Numbered from the stretch's first letter, positions 9,050 to 18,871 are shown. The stretch is DNA of 64,000 bases from Oscillospiraceae bacterium (GCA_017435565.1 JAFSEU010000031.1:102645-166644), one strand, 5' to 3'. The notes: generated by a model not told the origin, from the letters alone. Program-made: numbers and translations.

Positions 9050-9090
9050 AAAACTTCGTTATGTAAGTCTAATGCATAACGAAGTTTTTC
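9050..9090. terminator. Terminator after the radical SAM gene and ptsI
   Basis: A 14-bp stem (9050-9063 with 9075-9088) is flanked by an A-tract before and a T-tract after, so it can work on both strands. ptsI ends at 9119 from the other side. Confidence 0.85.
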
Positions 9091-9118
9091 TTTTCAAGAC
9101 CTTTTAAATATGACTGTA

Positions 9119-10762
9119 TTATTTCGAATCGCTTCTCAGGTCAATTTTTCTCACAGCGTCCCTCACCTTCAGAACAAACGGCGGCGAAACAGAAAGCTCA
9201 TCAATCCCCATTCTCAGAAAAGCTTCGGTCAGTGTTGTGTCCGCCGCCAATTCTCCGCAAATTCCAATCCAAGTTCCGTGCTTGTGAGCATTTTTTGCAG
9301 AAATCTCCACAAGCCTTAACACCGCCTCGTGATGGGTGTCGCAGAAGCGCTCAATACGGGGATTCTGCCTGTCGCAGGCAAGCGTGTACTGTGTAAGGTC
9401 ATTCGTGCCGATGCTGAAAAAATCAACCATAGGCGCAAGACGGTCGCTTATAATTGCTGCGGCAGGAGTTTCAATCATAATGCCCAGCTCAATGCTGTCG
9501 GAAAATTCGATACCATCTAAGCTAAGCTCCTTCTTTACCTCTTCGCACAAAGCAATAATCTCTTTAAGCTCTGTCTGGCTTGTAATCATCGGAAACATAA
9601 TTCCGAGATTTCCGTAAACGGAAGCTCTGTAAAGCGCCCTTAGCTGGGTTCTGAAAATATCAGGTCTCTCAAGGCACAGCCTGATTGCACGCAAACCCAG
9701 CGCAGGGTTTTCCTCTTTTTCGAGCTTGAAATAATCAGCCTGCTTGTCCGCCCCAATATCAAGCGTGCGTATAATCACTTTTTTGCTTGCCATACTCTCA
9801 AGCACACGCTTATAGACCTTGAACTGTTCCTCTTCGGAAGGATAGTCCGAATTTTCGAGATAAAGAAACTCGCTTCTGAAAAGTCCGATTCCGCCTGCAT
9901 CGTTCAGAAGCACTGCACCGATATTGTCAACACTGCCGATGTTAGCATAAATATTTATCGTGGTTCCGTCAATCGTTACATTTTCCTTGCCCTTGAGTTT
10001 TTGAAGCAATTCCTTTTTCTCAATATCACCAAAAAGCTTTTCATTTGCTTTTTCAAGTGCGTCCTTGTCGGGATTCAGAATAAATTCACCTGTATATCCG
10101 TCGGCAATGGCAATATCGCCGTTTTGTATCCGTGACAGAAACTCTTCTCCCACACCGATTATCGCAGGAATATTCATATTCCTCGCAAGAATTGCCGTAT
10201 GCGAGTTCGCCGAACCGTATGCTGTAACAAACGCAAGCACCTTGTCCTTATCAAGCGCTACCGTTTCGCTCGGGGCAAGATCGTTTGCACATATTATCAC
10301 CCTCTCATCGGGATTCTTTTCAACATCGTTTTCATTGCCAAGACAAGCGATTATCCTGTTGGAGATATCCTTGACATCCGCCGCCCTTTCACGCATATAT
10401 GCATCATCCATTGACGAAAACATTGCCGCAAAATTATCCGACGTAACCGCAACGGCATACTCTGCATTTACATTTCTGCTGTTTATCATTTCAATGATAG
10501 CCTCGTTATAATCATCGTCCTCGACCATCATCATATGAATTTCAAAAATCCGCGCGTTTGCCTCACCGACCTCTTTGAGTGCCTTTTCATAAATTCTGCT
10601 CAGCTGTGAAATCGCTTTTTTCTTAGCTTCCTCCAGTCTGCCGCGCTCTGCTTCGGTGTTATCAATCTTAATGCGTTTTACATTGAAGCTGCGCCGCATA
10701 AAGACCGAAACCTTTCCGATGGCAATTGCACCGCAAACGCCCTTCCCACGATATGTCATCAT
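9119..10762 (-). CDS. ptsI: PTS enzyme I (phosphoenolpyruvate-protein phosphotransferase)
   Basis: Enzyme I takes phosphate from phosphoenolpyruvate and passes it to HPr. The 547-residue protein has the HPr-binding helical region (about 30-140), the phospho-histidine in SANSHTAILARN at about 188, and the PEP-binding barrel with FFSIGTNDLTQY and the catalytic cysteine in GICGEL. The motif before the histidine is SANSH rather than the usual GGRTSH, a mild departure. Start at 10762 has AGGGGA upstream; the next codon is also ATG. It is the last gene of the glgP-to-ptsI operon, 70 bases after ptsH. Confidence 0.93.
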   Translation of the reverse strand: MMTYRGKGVCGAIAIGKVSVFMRRSFNVKRIKIDNTEAERGRLEEAKKKAISQLSRIYEKALKEVGEANARIFEIHMMMVEDDDYNEAIIEMINSRNVNAEYAVAVTSDNFAAMFSSMDDAYMRERAADVKDISNRIIACLGNENDVEKNPDERVIICANDLAPSETVALDKDKVLAFVTAYGSANSHTAILARNMNIPAIIGVGEEFLSRIQNGDIAIADGYTGEFILNPDKDALEKANEKLFGDIEKKELLQKLKGKENVTIDGTTINIYANIGSVDNIGAVLLNDAGGIGLFRSEFLYLENSDYPSEEEQFKVYKRVLESMASKKVIIRTLDIGADKQADYFKLEKEENPALGLRAIRLCLERPDIFRTQLRALYRASVYGNLGIMFPMITSQTELKEIIALCEEVKKELSLDGIEFSDSIELGIMIETPAAAIISDRLAPMVDFFSIGTNDLTQYTLACDRQNPRIERFCDTHHEAVLRLVEISAKNAHKHGTWIGICGELAADTTLTEAFLRMGIDELSVSPPFVLKVRDAVRKIDLRSDSK

Positions 10763-10832
10763 ATTGTATTCCCCTATCCGACATTTTCCGCAGCTGCATT
10801 TTTACAGCTTCGGTGTGATATTCTGCCGCCTT

Positions 10833-11090
10833 TTACAAATTGGCGCCAAGAAAATCTTTCATCGCCTTTTCAGAGGTCTCTTCGTCGCCGCCGCTGATAC
10901 TTATTGTAATTGTGTCGCCGCATTTGACGCCAAGCCCCATAAGTGCGATAAGCTTTGAAGCACCGACTGCTCTTTCGCCCTTTGCGACGGTAATCTCACT
11001 GTCAAGCCCCTTCGCCGTTTTCGCAAGCATTCCCGCTGGACGTGCGTGAATCCCCAGCTTATCCTTAATTGTATATTCAAACGTTCTCAT
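10833..11090 (-). CDS. ptsH: HPr phosphocarrier, with Lys at the usual Ser46 position
   Basis: HPr shuttles phosphate from enzyme I to sugar-specific enzyme II. The 85-residue protein has the catalytic His15 in GIHARPAG. Counting from the ATG at 11090, residue 46, the serine phosphorylated by HPr kinase in Firmicutes, is lysine, with serine at 45 (order Ser-Lys instead of Lys-Ser). The ATG at 11090 is chosen because AAGGAG lies ten bases upstream and it makes a 4-base ATGA overlap with malQ; an in-frame GTG at 11099 is too close to that ribosome site. The change suggests this HPr may not take part in normal serine-46 control. Confidence 0.92.
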   Translation of the reverse strand: MRTFEYTIKDKLGIHARPAGMLAKTAKGLDSEITVAKGERAVGASKLIALMGLGVKCGDTITISISGGDEETSEKAMKDFLGANL

Positions 11091-12613
11091 ACCGAACACT
11101 CTCCTTGATATTGATTTTGTCTTCCGTAAACTTCGGTCATACGGCGGATTATTTCGCAGTTTTTCGGGCTGATATCATTCTTGACGAGCCGCCATTTCCA
11201 GTTTCTGCCGACTGTGGACGGCGTATTCATACGGGCGTTGTCACCCAGCCCGAGCCAATCCTGCATAGGTATAATACATCTGGTCGCTGCGCTTTGCATA
11301 ACCGACGCGATAAGTGCCCTATGAATTTCGGCATCAGGAGTATAATCATCACAAATATACTCTCTTACTTTTTTTCGTTCCTCATCCGAGATTTCTTCAA
11401 ACCATGCAGCAAGAGTATGATTATCATGTGTACCGGTATACGCTACGCAGTTTTCTTTGTAATTATGAGGAAGATAATCGGCACTGCGCCCTGTATCACG
11501 ACTGTCGAATGCAAATTGAAGCACTTTCATATTCGCAAAGCCGCTGTCCTTCACAAGCTGTATGACGCTGTCGGTCACAAACCCCAAGTCCTCGGCGATG
11601 ATATCCTTTTTTCCGAGAGCTTTTTCAACAGCATCAAAAAGCCCGATTCCGGGTCCTTTTTTCCATTTTCCGCATTTTGCGTTTTTGTCACCGTTTGGTA
11701 TGGCATAATACTCATCAAATCCTCTGAAATGGTCAATTCTTACAACATCATAAAGCTTAAAGCAGTGTTCGAGCCGCTTTATCCACCATTTATATCCCGT
11801 TTCCTTGTGTCGTTGCCAATCATAAAGCGGATTTCCCCATAGCTGACCGTCCTTTGCAAAGCCATCGGGCGGGCAACCTGCGACATACCTCGGATAGTTG
11901 TTGCTGTCAAGGTCAAAAAGCTGCAGATTTGACCACAAATCAGCGCTGTCATACGCCGCATATATGGGAATATCACCAATTATGCGGACTCCGTTTTTGT
12001 TTGCATATTGCTTTAGTTTTGTCCATTGCCTGAAGAATTCAAACTGCAAAAACTTATAAAAATGTGTTTTTTCGGCAAGCTCAATACTGTATTTTTCAAG
12101 CACAGAAGCTTTTCTAAGCCTGATGTCAGTATCCCAATTATTGTGTGAAGCCCCATTGAATTTATCCTTCAGTGCCATAAACAATGCAAAATCATCAATC
12201 CAGACATTATTTTGGCAAAACACGGCAAATTCGGGATTGTTTTGAATTCCGCTGTTCCGATACGCTTTTTCAAGCAGCTTATATCGGTTTTCATACAGTT
12301 TTTGATAATCAACTGAGCAAGCGTCATTTCCGAAATCGCCAAGGTCACATTCTCTCTTTGTCAGCAGACCTTCATCGATAAGCTCTGTAAGGCTGATGAA
12401 ATAAGGGTTTCCGGCAAATACGGAAAAGGATTGATACGGCGAATCGCCAAAGCCCGTAGGCCCGAGAGGCAGAATCTGCCAGTAGGACTGCTTTGCTGAT
12501 TTGAGAAAATCGACAAATTCATATGCGCTTTGGTCAAAGCAGCCGATTCCGTACCGCGACGGCAGACTCGATACTGAAAGTAATATACCTGCGCTTCGCT
12601 CCAATTTCTTCAC
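11087..12613 (-). CDS. malQ: 4-alpha-glucanotransferase (amylomaltase)
   Basis: MalQ moves alpha-1,4-glucan chains between acceptors and releases glucose, handling maltose and maltodextrins in the cytoplasm. The 508-residue length is normal for GH77. The N-terminus ERSAGILLSVSSLPSRYGIG is typical; catalytic motifs VRIDHFRG, IIAEDLG and TGTHDNHT are present. The start is uncertain: the GTG at 12613 overlaps the upstream stop as GTGA but almost touches the GAGGAG ribosome site, whereas an in-frame TTG at 12604 has an eight-base spacer and would give the more usual N-terminus. The neighbours glgP and the PTS agree with maltodextrin use. Confidence 0.92.
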   Translation of the reverse strand: MKKLERSAGILLSVSSLPSRYGIGCFDQSAYEFVDFLKSAKQSYWQILPLGPTGFGDSPYQSFSVFAGNPYFISLTELIDEGLLTKRECDLGDFGNDACSVDYQKLYENRYKLLEKAYRNSGIQNNPEFAVFCQNNVWIDDFALFMALKDKFNGASHNNWDTDIRLRKASVLEKYSIELAEKTHFYKFLQFEFFRQWTKLKQYANKNGVRIIGDIPIYAAYDSADLWSNLQLFDLDSNNYPRYVAGCPPDGFAKDGQLWGNPLYDWQRHKETGYKWWIKRLEHCFKLYDVVRIDHFRGFDEYYAIPNGDKNAKCGKWKKGPGIGLFDAVEKALGKKDIIAEDLGFVTDSVIQLVKDSGFANMKVLQFAFDSRDTGRSADYLPHNYKENCVAYTGTHDNHTLAAWFEEISDEERKKVREYICDDYTPDAEIHRALIASVMQSAATRCIIPMQDWLGLGDNARMNTPSTVGRNWKWRLVKNDISPKNCEIIRRMTEVYGRQNQYQGECSV

Positions 12614-13443
12614 TCCTCACATTCAACCCAAACGCCGTAATGATCGGACACAACAGGGTAGTTTTTTCCGTTGAAAATCACTTTGCACTCCGATATGTCC
12701 GTTTTTTTATTATGCCATATCTGGTCAATTCTCATACTGTCGCAAGCCTGCATGCTCTCTTTCCAGCCGTCGATTTTTTTCGTCGCTGTGATTCCGTCGT
12801 CTTTTAACAAAGCTGCTTCATAGCAATCATACCACATCGATTCTTTAATCATATCATAGCCCTCGCCCCGCACCTGCGCGGGATTGTTAAAATCACCCAT
12901 AAGCCATATTTTTGATGACGAAGGGAGATTTGCAAGAGTTTTTTTCCATTGTATATCAAACGGCTCTTCCTTGTCGTTCCACCAACCGTAATGAACGCTG
13001 AAAAACCAGTTGTCCCCTGTATTTTTCGTTCTCACTCCGAGAAGCTTTCTTGTTTTCCAGTTGCAATAATCATCAATTGTGCTCACGCCGATAACCCTTG
13101 CTTCGATTATAGCGCCCGTACTCATCAGGGCAATTCCTTCCTCATATTTGCCGTATCCTTTTTTGATTTTAAGCCATGTCCAGTTATATTTCACGCCGCT
13201 GCGCCAAAGCTGTTTTGCCGCATTCATAACGTGATTATCCCCTCTGATAACGGTGTTCTCCTCGCAGGCAAAGTATCCTGTAAGCTCGTTTTCTGAAGCC
13301 TTGTTGCCATCAGCGCTCTGGTTGACCTCCTGCAAAGCAATGATATCAGGACGTTCCTTCTCAACAGCCTGCACAAAATCACACAGCTTTCGCTGATAAT
13401 CGGATTCAACAAGGCTGTGGGTATTGAGTGTCAAAAGCTTCAT
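12610..13443 (-). CDS. Endonuclease/exonuclease/phosphatase-fold protein, probably a sugar-phosphate phosphatase (MapP-like)
   Basis: The 277-residue protein has the metal-dependent phosphatase fold of the EEP family: LNTHS near the N-terminus, IIALQEVN with the metal-binding Glu, LMGDFNNP, and the C-terminal VVSDHYGV histidine motif. Such folds act on DNA, lipids or sugar phosphates, so the fold alone does not name the substrate. Its place between a sugar PTS permease (8-base gap) and malQ (4-base overlap) is like that of MapP, the maltose 6'-phosphate phosphatase of Enterococcus faecalis, which frees PTS-imported maltose for further breakdown. I infer the same job here. Confidence 0.75.
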   Translation of the reverse strand: MKLLTLNTHSLVESDYQRKLCDFVQAVEKERPDIIALQEVNQSADGNKASENELTGYFACEENTVIRGDNHVMNAAKQLWRSGVKYNWTWLKIKKGYGKYEEGIALMSTGAIIEARVIGVSTIDDYCNWKTRKLLGVRTKNTGDNWFFSVHYGWWNDKEEPFDIQWKKTLANLPSSSKIWLMGDFNNPAQVRGEGYDMIKESMWYDCYEAALLKDDGITATKKIDGWKESMQACDSMRIDQIWHNKKTDISECKVIFNGKNYPVVSDHYGVWVECEE

Positions 13444-13451
13444 TTTTCACC

Positions 13452-15587
13452 TCACAGAATGTCATTTATATCGGATTTAAGCACATCCGCCTTTGGACCG
13501 TAAATTGCCTGAATCCCCTCGCCCTTTCTGACAATTCCGAGTGCACCCTGTGCCTTCCATGCCTCGTCATCTGCAACAATATCGGGATTTTTAACTGTAA
13601 CGCGCAAACGGGTCATGCACGCATCGACAAGCACAATGTTTTCTCTTGAGCCTAAAAGCTTAATGATTCGTTCTGCCTGTGAATCTGAGCCTGTCGTTTT
13701 TCTTAAAGGCGAATCATCCTGAGCGTTCTCGTTAAGATAATTCCCAAGCCTGCCCGGAGTTGCGAACTTGAACTTTCCAATCATAAAATACGCAACAAGA
13801 TATCCGATCACAAAAAATGCCACAGAGCTTATTACAAAATTTATGATATCTCCCGTGAGCCCCGCCTTCACCGACATAGGGATTCTCGTAATAAACTCAA
13901 GATTTCCGAAAGAATGCAGACGAAGATTTATAACTCCCGAAAGGGCAAATGCACAGCCCTGAAGCAAAGCATATACAATATACAACGGCAGAGCGCAGAA
14001 CATAAACATAAATTCAATCGGCTCAGTTACACCTGTGAGAAATACTGCAAGCGATGCCGAAAAAAACATCGAACGATAGCTCTTCATCTTATCCCTGTCA
14101 ACTCTGCGGTACATTGCAAGCGCAACACCGAGCAAAAGTCCCGTTGCACCAATCATCTGCCCGACCTTAAAGCGTGCAGGAATTACATTTTCCAAAAGAG
14201 CATTATACGACGCTGTGTCACCTGCATTTTTAAAATTAATCAGATCGGTTATCCAGGCAAGCCAGAGAGGATCCTGCCCGAAAACCTGCGTTCCAGCATT
14301 CGCGCCTGTCAGAATCCGGTACGTTCCGCCGAAGGAAGTATAGTTCATGGGAATAGTCAGCATATGGTGCAGTCCGAAGGGCAGCAGCAGCCTTTCAAGC
14401 GTTCCGTAAATAAACGGCGCAAGCACGGGCGAAGAGGTTGACGAATTGGCTATCCATACGCCGAAGGAGTTTATTCCCGATTGAACCACAGGCCAAACAA
14501 AGGAAAGTCCCAGCGACACAAGCACCGACCAAAATATTACAACAAGCGGAACAAAACGCTTGCCGTTGAAAAACGAAAGTGCATCGGGAAGCTTTCTGAA
14601 ATTGTAGAATTTGTTATAGACGACACCGCCGACAAAACCCGATATAATGCCGACAAATACGCCCATATTAAGCGTCGGCGCCCCAAGAACGGATGTGAAA
14701 TAGTTTTCAACAAGCATTTCCTGTCCAAGCAGAGAATGCACAACCGCCGAAGGGTCACTGAGCATATCACTTGTAACGCCGAAAACCGCACCGGTTATGC
14801 TGTTTATAAGAATAAATGCAAGCAACGCGGCAAAAGCACCGCCTGCACGGTCTTTTGCCCACGAGCCGCCGATTGCCACTGCAAAGAGAATGTGAAGATT
14901 GCTTATAATCGCCCAGCCTATGTTTTCTACAACGCCTCCGATTGCAGCTACTAACGCAATATCTCCGCCGGCAATCACGGCAAGCTTTCCAAGGCTTATC
15001 ATAAGCCCTGCCGCAGGCATAACGGCAATAACTGTCATAAGCACTTTTCCGAGTTTTTGAAGAAAATCAAAGCTTTTGGAAGTTTTTTTCTCGCTCTTAG
15101 TCGCTGCTTTGTCCGCACAACCGAATGAAATCAACTCGGATTTGCCTCTTTCCACATCACCCTTGTGAATGTGCATAGAAAGACCGTTTACCCCGTCACT
15201 GACCAGAACAGGCGTTATAAGATTGATGTTGTGCTTTTTCAAAAGCTCAATATCAACTCTTGCAATAACATCACCTGCCTTTACCCTGTCACCGACAGAA
15301 AATAGCGTTTCAAACCCCTCACCTTTCAAAGCAACGGTTTCAAGCCCGAAATGCACAAGAATCTCTATTCCGTCATCCGAAGTAAAGCCGAAAGCGTGAT
15401 CTGTTTCTGCTATTGAGGAAATCACACCGTCAACAGGACTGCAGATTATCCCGTCGCTTGGAATAATCGCACACCCGTCGCCAAGCACCTTACCCGAAAA
15501 GACCTCGTCCGGCACCGTTTCAAGGGCGACAGCCTTTCCGTTTAGCGGAGAAACAATTGTTGTTTTTTTCCTTTCTTCGCGGCTCAT
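13452..15587 (-). CDS. PTS sugar permease, glucose/maltose family, domains in order IIA-IIC-IIB
   Basis: A 711-residue three-domain transporter that imports and phosphorylates a sugar. Residues about 10-155 are a glucose-type IIA with His64 and the phospho-accepting His79 in ILVHFGLE. About 175-600 is the membrane IIC with roughly ten segments. The C-terminal IIB has its phospho-cysteine at about 657 in DACMTRLRV. The common order in this family is IIC-IIB-IIA; here IIA leads. AGGAGG precedes the start, 44 bases after glgP. Sugar specificity is not readable from motifs, but glgP, malQ and the MapP-like neighbour favour maltose or maltodextrin over plain glucose. Confidence 0.88.
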   Translation of the reverse strand: MSREERKKTTIVSPLNGKAVALETVPDEVFSGKVLGDGCAIIPSDGIICSPVDGVISSIAETDHAFGFTSDDGIEILVHFGLETVALKGEGFETLFSVGDRVKAGDVIARVDIELLKKHNINLITPVLVSDGVNGLSMHIHKGDVERGKSELISFGCADKAATKSEKKTSKSFDFLQKLGKVLMTVIAVMPAAGLMISLGKLAVIAGGDIALVAAIGGVVENIGWAIISNLHILFAVAIGGSWAKDRAGGAFAALLAFILINSITGAVFGVTSDMLSDPSAVVHSLLGQEMLVENYFTSVLGAPTLNMGVFVGIISGFVGGVVYNKFYNFRKLPDALSFFNGKRFVPLVVIFWSVLVSLGLSFVWPVVQSGINSFGVWIANSSTSSPVLAPFIYGTLERLLLPFGLHHMLTIPMNYTSFGGTYRILTGANAGTQVFGQDPLWLAWITDLINFKNAGDTASYNALLENVIPARFKVGQMIGATGLLLGVALAMYRRVDRDKMKSYRSMFFSASLAVFLTGVTEPIEFMFMFCALPLYIVYALLQGCAFALSGVINLRLHSFGNLEFITRIPMSVKAGLTGDIINFVISSVAFFVIGYLVAYFMIGKFKFATPGRLGNYLNENAQDDSPLRKTTGSDSQAERIIKLLGSRENIVLVDACMTRLRVTVKNPDIVADDEAWKAQGALGIVRKGEGIQAIYGPKADVLKSDINDIL

Positions 15588-15631
15588 AAAAAAACCTCCT
15601 CGTCAAATTCATACAATTCTTCATACTTCGG

Positions 15632-17887
15632 TTATAATCTCCAGATATCCCTGTTATATTCTTCAATTGTCCTGTCGGAAGAAAAATAACCTGCCATTGC
15701 AATGTTCACGAGCATCTTTCTCGCCCAGCCAATGCGGTCCTCATAATCCGAATATGCCGCAAGCCGTTTTTTGGCATAATCATCAAAATCAGGAAATGTC
15801 ATAAACCAATCCTTTTCCTTCAATTCCCTCGAAAGTCTTTCAAGACAAGCTTTGTTTCCGATTTTCACAAGCTCATCGCTTGTTATGAAATCAACCGCAT
15901 CTTTTATGCGCAAATCACTTTCATAATACTTTTGAGGATTATAGCTTCCTTCCTTATATCGATTGACCACAGTATCGCTTGAATCTCCGAAGATATAGAT
16001 ATTTTCATCACCCACAAGCTTGCAGATTTCAACATTTGCGCCGTCCATCGTGCCTAAAGTGACGGCTCCGTTAAGCATAAGCTTCATATTTCCTGTGCCG
16101 CTTGCCTCCTTTGACGCAAGCGAAATCTGCTGTGAAATATCGCACGCAGGAATCAGACTTTGCGCAGAAGTGACGTTGTAGTTTTCAATCATCACAACTC
16201 TGAGGTGCTTATTTACATCATTATCGTTTGCAATAAGCTGCTGCATACACAGAATCAGATGAATTATATCCTGCGCGATTGTATATGCCAAGGCCGCCTT
16301 TGCACCGAATATCACCGTAACGGGAGTTGTCGGCTCTGCTGCACCCGATTTTATCTCAAGATACCTGTGAATTACATATAACACATTGAGCTGTTGCCGC
16401 TTATATTCGTGAAGGCGCTTTATCTGAATGTCAAAAATCGAGTTTTCGTCAATGTCAATCCCTTGCCTGCGGCGAAGGAAATGCTTTAGCTCAAGCTTCT
16501 TTTGATGCTTAATGTCGATAAGTCTGTCAAGCACCTCTTCATCATCCTTATATTCTAGCAGTCCTTCAAGCTCAGCGGCGTCCTTCTTCCAACCTTCTCC
16601 GATAAGTGAGGATATAAACGCGGCAAGCTGCGGGTTGCTGTGCATAAGCCATCGGCGGAAGGTGATTCCATTGGTCTTGTTGGTGAATTTTTGCGGATAG
16701 ATTTTGTAAAAATTATGCAGTTCCTCATTTTTCAGAATCTCTGTGTGAAGCGCCGCTACACCATTTACGCTGAACGAGCAGTGAATATCAATATGCGCCA
16801 TATGAACAAGCTCGTCCTTATCAATTATATTAAGTTTCGAGTCATCATATTTTCTTCGTACCTTGTCGTCAAGTATTTCAATAATCGGAACGAGTACAGG
16901 CACGACTTTTTTCAAATATTCAACAGGCCACTTTTCCAGCGCCTCCGCAAGAATCGTATGATTTGTGTAGGCGCAGGTTTTACTTACGATTTCAATCGCC
17001 TTATCCGTTTCAATTCCTCTTTCGCAAAGCAGCCTGATAAGCTCGGGAATTATCATCGTCGGGTGTGTATCGTTAATCTGAATCACGGCATAATCATATA
17101 GGTCATAAAGCGTGCAGCCCCTTGAAACGCTTTCGTCAATAATAAGCCTTGCCGCATTTGAAACCATAAAATACTGCTGATAGATCCTTAGGAGTCGTCC
17201 GTTTTCATCGCTGTCGTCAGGATATAGAAACAATGTCAGATTCTTCTGAATATCCGACTTGTCAAATTCAATTCCGTTATGCACAAGCGATTCATCAACG
17301 CTCTCGATATCAAACAAATGAAGCTTATTGGTTGTGCCTTCGTAGCCCGTAATGCTAATGTCGTACATTCTTGAAACAACCGTAAGATTTTTGAACTTTA
17401 TGCAGTAGGAAACCTCTGTTTTTTCAAGCGCACTTTTATCGTTCATCCATAAATCAGGCTCGGCAGTCTGCAGATTATCTTTAAAAATTTGTCTGAAAAG
17501 CCCAAAATGATAGCAAAGACCGATTCCGTCACCGCACAGCCCAAGCGTTGCGATCGAATCGAGAAAGCACGCCGCAAGCCGCCCAAGGCCGCCGTTACCC
17601 AGCGAGGGCTCATTTTCAAGCTCCTCAATCTCAGAAATGTCCTTTCCGTTTTCTTCAAGCTCTTTTTTGACATCATCATAAATTCCTAAATTTATCAGAT
17701 TGTTTGACAAAAGCTTTCCGATAAGAAACTCAGCCGAAATATAATACAGCTTCTTCTTGGCGTCGGATGTTTCTTTCAGTCTCGCCATCTCATTTGTCGC
17801 TTTAAGCAATGCGTAGTATATTTCCTCGTTACTGCATTGCCCAATCGGCTTGTTATATGCATTTTTCAAAATCTCCGAAAGTACCAT
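15632..17887 (-). CDS. glgP: Glycogen/maltodextrin phosphorylase
   Basis: The GT35 enzyme splits alpha-1,4-glucan with phosphate to give glucose 1-phosphate. Key regions are [20 protein letters not shown] near the N-terminal active site, [26 protein letters not shown] and the pyridoxal-phosphate lysine in [10 protein letters not shown]. At 751 residues it is compact, lacking the extra regulatory N-terminus of animal enzymes. The start at 17887 is preferred over the ATG at 17908 because AAGGAG lies ten bases ahead. It is the first gene of the operon leading through the PTS permease to ptsI. It can process the chains that MalQ lengthens. Confidence 0.95.
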   Translation of the reverse strand: MVLSEILKNAYNKPIGQCSNEEIYYALLKATNEMARLKETSDAKKKLYYISAEFLIGKLLSNNLINLGIYDDVKKELEENGKDISEIEELENEPSLGNGGLGRLAACFLDSIATLGLCGDGIGLCYHFGLFRQIFKDNLQTAEPDLWMNDKSALEKTEVSYCIKFKNLTVVSRMYDISITGYEGTTNKLHLFDIESVDESLVHNGIEFDKSDIQKNLTLFLYPDDSDENGRLLRIYQQYFMVSNAARLIIDESVSRGCTLYDLYDYAVIQINDTHPTMIIPELIRLLCERGIETDKAIEIVSKTCAYTNHTILAEALEKWPVEYLKKVVPVLVPIIEILDDKVRRKYDDSKLNIIDKDELVHMAHIDIHCSFSVNGVAALHTEILKNEELHNFYKIYPQKFTNKTNGITFRRWLMHSNPQLAAFISSLIGEGWKKDAAELEGLLEYKDDEEVLDRLIDIKHQKKLELKHFLRRRQGIDIDENSIFDIQIKRLHEYKRQQLNVLYVIHRYLEIKSGAAEPTTPVTVIFGAKAALAYTIAQDIIHLILCMQQLIANDNDVNKHLRVVMIENYNVTSAQSLIPACDISQQISLASKEASGTGNMKLMLNGAVTLGTMDGANVEICKLVGDENIYIFGDSSDTVVNRYKEGSYNPQKYYESDLRIKDAVDFITSDELVKIGNKACLERLSRELKEKDWFMTFPDFDDYAKKRLAAYSDYEDRIGWARKMLVNIAMAGYFSSDRTIEEYNRDIWRL

Positions 17888-18008
17888 ATCAGAATAGTCT
17901 CCTTGCATTTTTGTAATCTGTGCTGAATATATTATGACTCAATAAAGCGTTCATAATCATTTTTTGGTGAAAATCATAACTGATATTTTTATTATTCTCA
18001 GCTTTGTA

Positions 18009-18037
18009 TTGACATAAATTACAATTATTGTTATACT
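18009..18037 (+). promoter_or_regulatory. Consensus promoter of the GNAT gene
   Basis: TTGACA (18009-18014), a 17-bp spacer and TATACT (18032-18037). The leader to the GNAT start at 18208 is about 165 bases long and contains a short open frame and a hairpin. Confidence 0.85.
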
Positions 18038-18101
18038 GAAAATCAGGATAATCTCTGCATTAGGCGCGCGATTATCAAATCTATTTCAAGGAGAACATTT
18101 T

Positions 18102-18137
18102 TTGAAAAAATACAGCAATAAGGAGATTGTAGCGTAA
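18102..18137 (+). CDS. Possible 11-codon leader peptide
   Basis: AAGGAGA (18088-18094) is followed after seven bases by a TTG codon and the frame MKKYSNKEIVA, then TAA. A GC-rich hairpin begins one base after the stop codon. The order of ribosome site, tiny frame, hairpin, then gene is that of translation-sensing leaders, but a frame this short can arise by chance. Confidence 0.35.
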   Translation: MKKYSNKEIVA

Positions 18138-18177
18138 ACGGGAGGTTTGCGAATACATTCTCACACAAGCCTCCCGT
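18138..18177 (+). promoter_or_regulatory. Leader hairpin before the GNAT gene
   Basis: A 12-bp stem (18138-18149 with 18166-18177; core ACGGGAGG/CCTCCCGT, one G-T pair) has a 16-nt loop. No T-run follows, so it is not a plain terminator. Confidence 0.6.
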
Positions 18178-18207
18178 GTTCAGTCAGCAATTTCAGGAGG
18201 AAAAATA

Positions 18208-18864
18208 ATGAATAAAAATGACTATATCATCCGTTTGGAAACAGAAAACGATTATCGTGAAGTGGAAAATCTTACCCGTGAAGCATTCTGGAATCAGAGT
18301 GTACCCGGCTGCTATGAACACTATTTTGTGCATACCATGCGTCGCCACCCCGATTTTATCCAAAAGCTTGCTCTTGTGCTTGAAAAAGACGGCAAAATCA
18401 TTGCTAATGTAATGTACACCAAATCAACACTGGTGGATGAGCACGGCAAAGAAAAGCCCATTATATCATTCGGCCCCTTATGCGTGCATCCCAATCATCA
18501 GCGCAAGGGCTGCGGCAAGGCATTGCTGGAGTATTCCTTTGACCGTGCAGTTGAAATGGGTTATGACGCAATCGTCATCTTCGGGAATCCTGACAACTAT
18601 GTATCACGGGGCTTCAAGAGCTGCAAAAAGTACAATGTGTGCCTTGAAGGCGATGTTTTTCCAACGGCACTGCTTGTAAAAGAGCTCCGTGCAGGCGTAC
18701 TTGACGGCAGAAAATGGGTTTATTATCCAAGCTCTGCAGAAAGTTTATGCGACGACGCAGAAGCTGTCGAAAAATTTGATGTGCTTTTCCCGCCGAAGGA
18801 AAAAGCCTGGCAGCCCAGCCAAGAAGAATTCTACATCCACAGTCATTCTGCAATCAGTTGGTAA
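18208..18864 (+). CDS. GNAT-family N-acetyltransferase
   Basis: A 218-residue acetyltransferase that would transfer the acetyl group of acetyl-CoA to an amine. The acetyl-CoA loop is HPNHQRKGCGKALL (about residues 90-104), preceded by the strand IISFGPLCV and followed by the GNPDNYVSRGF segment found in YhbS-type proteins. The C-terminal ~60 residues are an acidic extension. The substrate is unknown; nothing indicates antibiotic resistance specifically. The start has GGAGGAAAAATA spacing. It is a single-gene unit with its own promoter, an unusual leader and a strong terminator. Confidence 0.85.
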   Translation: MNKNDYIIRLETENDYREVENLTREAFWNQSVPGCYEHYFVHTMRRHPDFIQKLALVLEKDGKIIANVMYTKSTLVDEHGKEKPIISFGPLCVHPNHQRKGCGKALLEYSFDRAVEMGYDAIVIFGNPDNYVSRGFKSCKKYNVCLEGDVFPTALLVKELRAGVLDGRKWVYYPSSAESLCDDAEAVEKFDVLFPPKEKAWQPSQEEFYIHSHSAISW

Positions 18865-18871
18865 AAACGTA

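Noticed and set aside
11069..11842. A 257-codon frame on the + strand opposite malQ
   Set aside because: It mirrors malQ, has no ribosome site and reads as low-complexity hydrophobic sequence; malQ has full family motifs.
18138..18177. Terminator upstream of the GNAT gene
   Set aside because: Strong stem but no T-run follows; listed as a leader hairpin instead.
18208..18864. Aminoglycoside or other drug acetyltransferase
   Set aside because: Only the general acetyl-CoA fold and a YhbS-like layout are visible; no drug-binding signature can be claimed.
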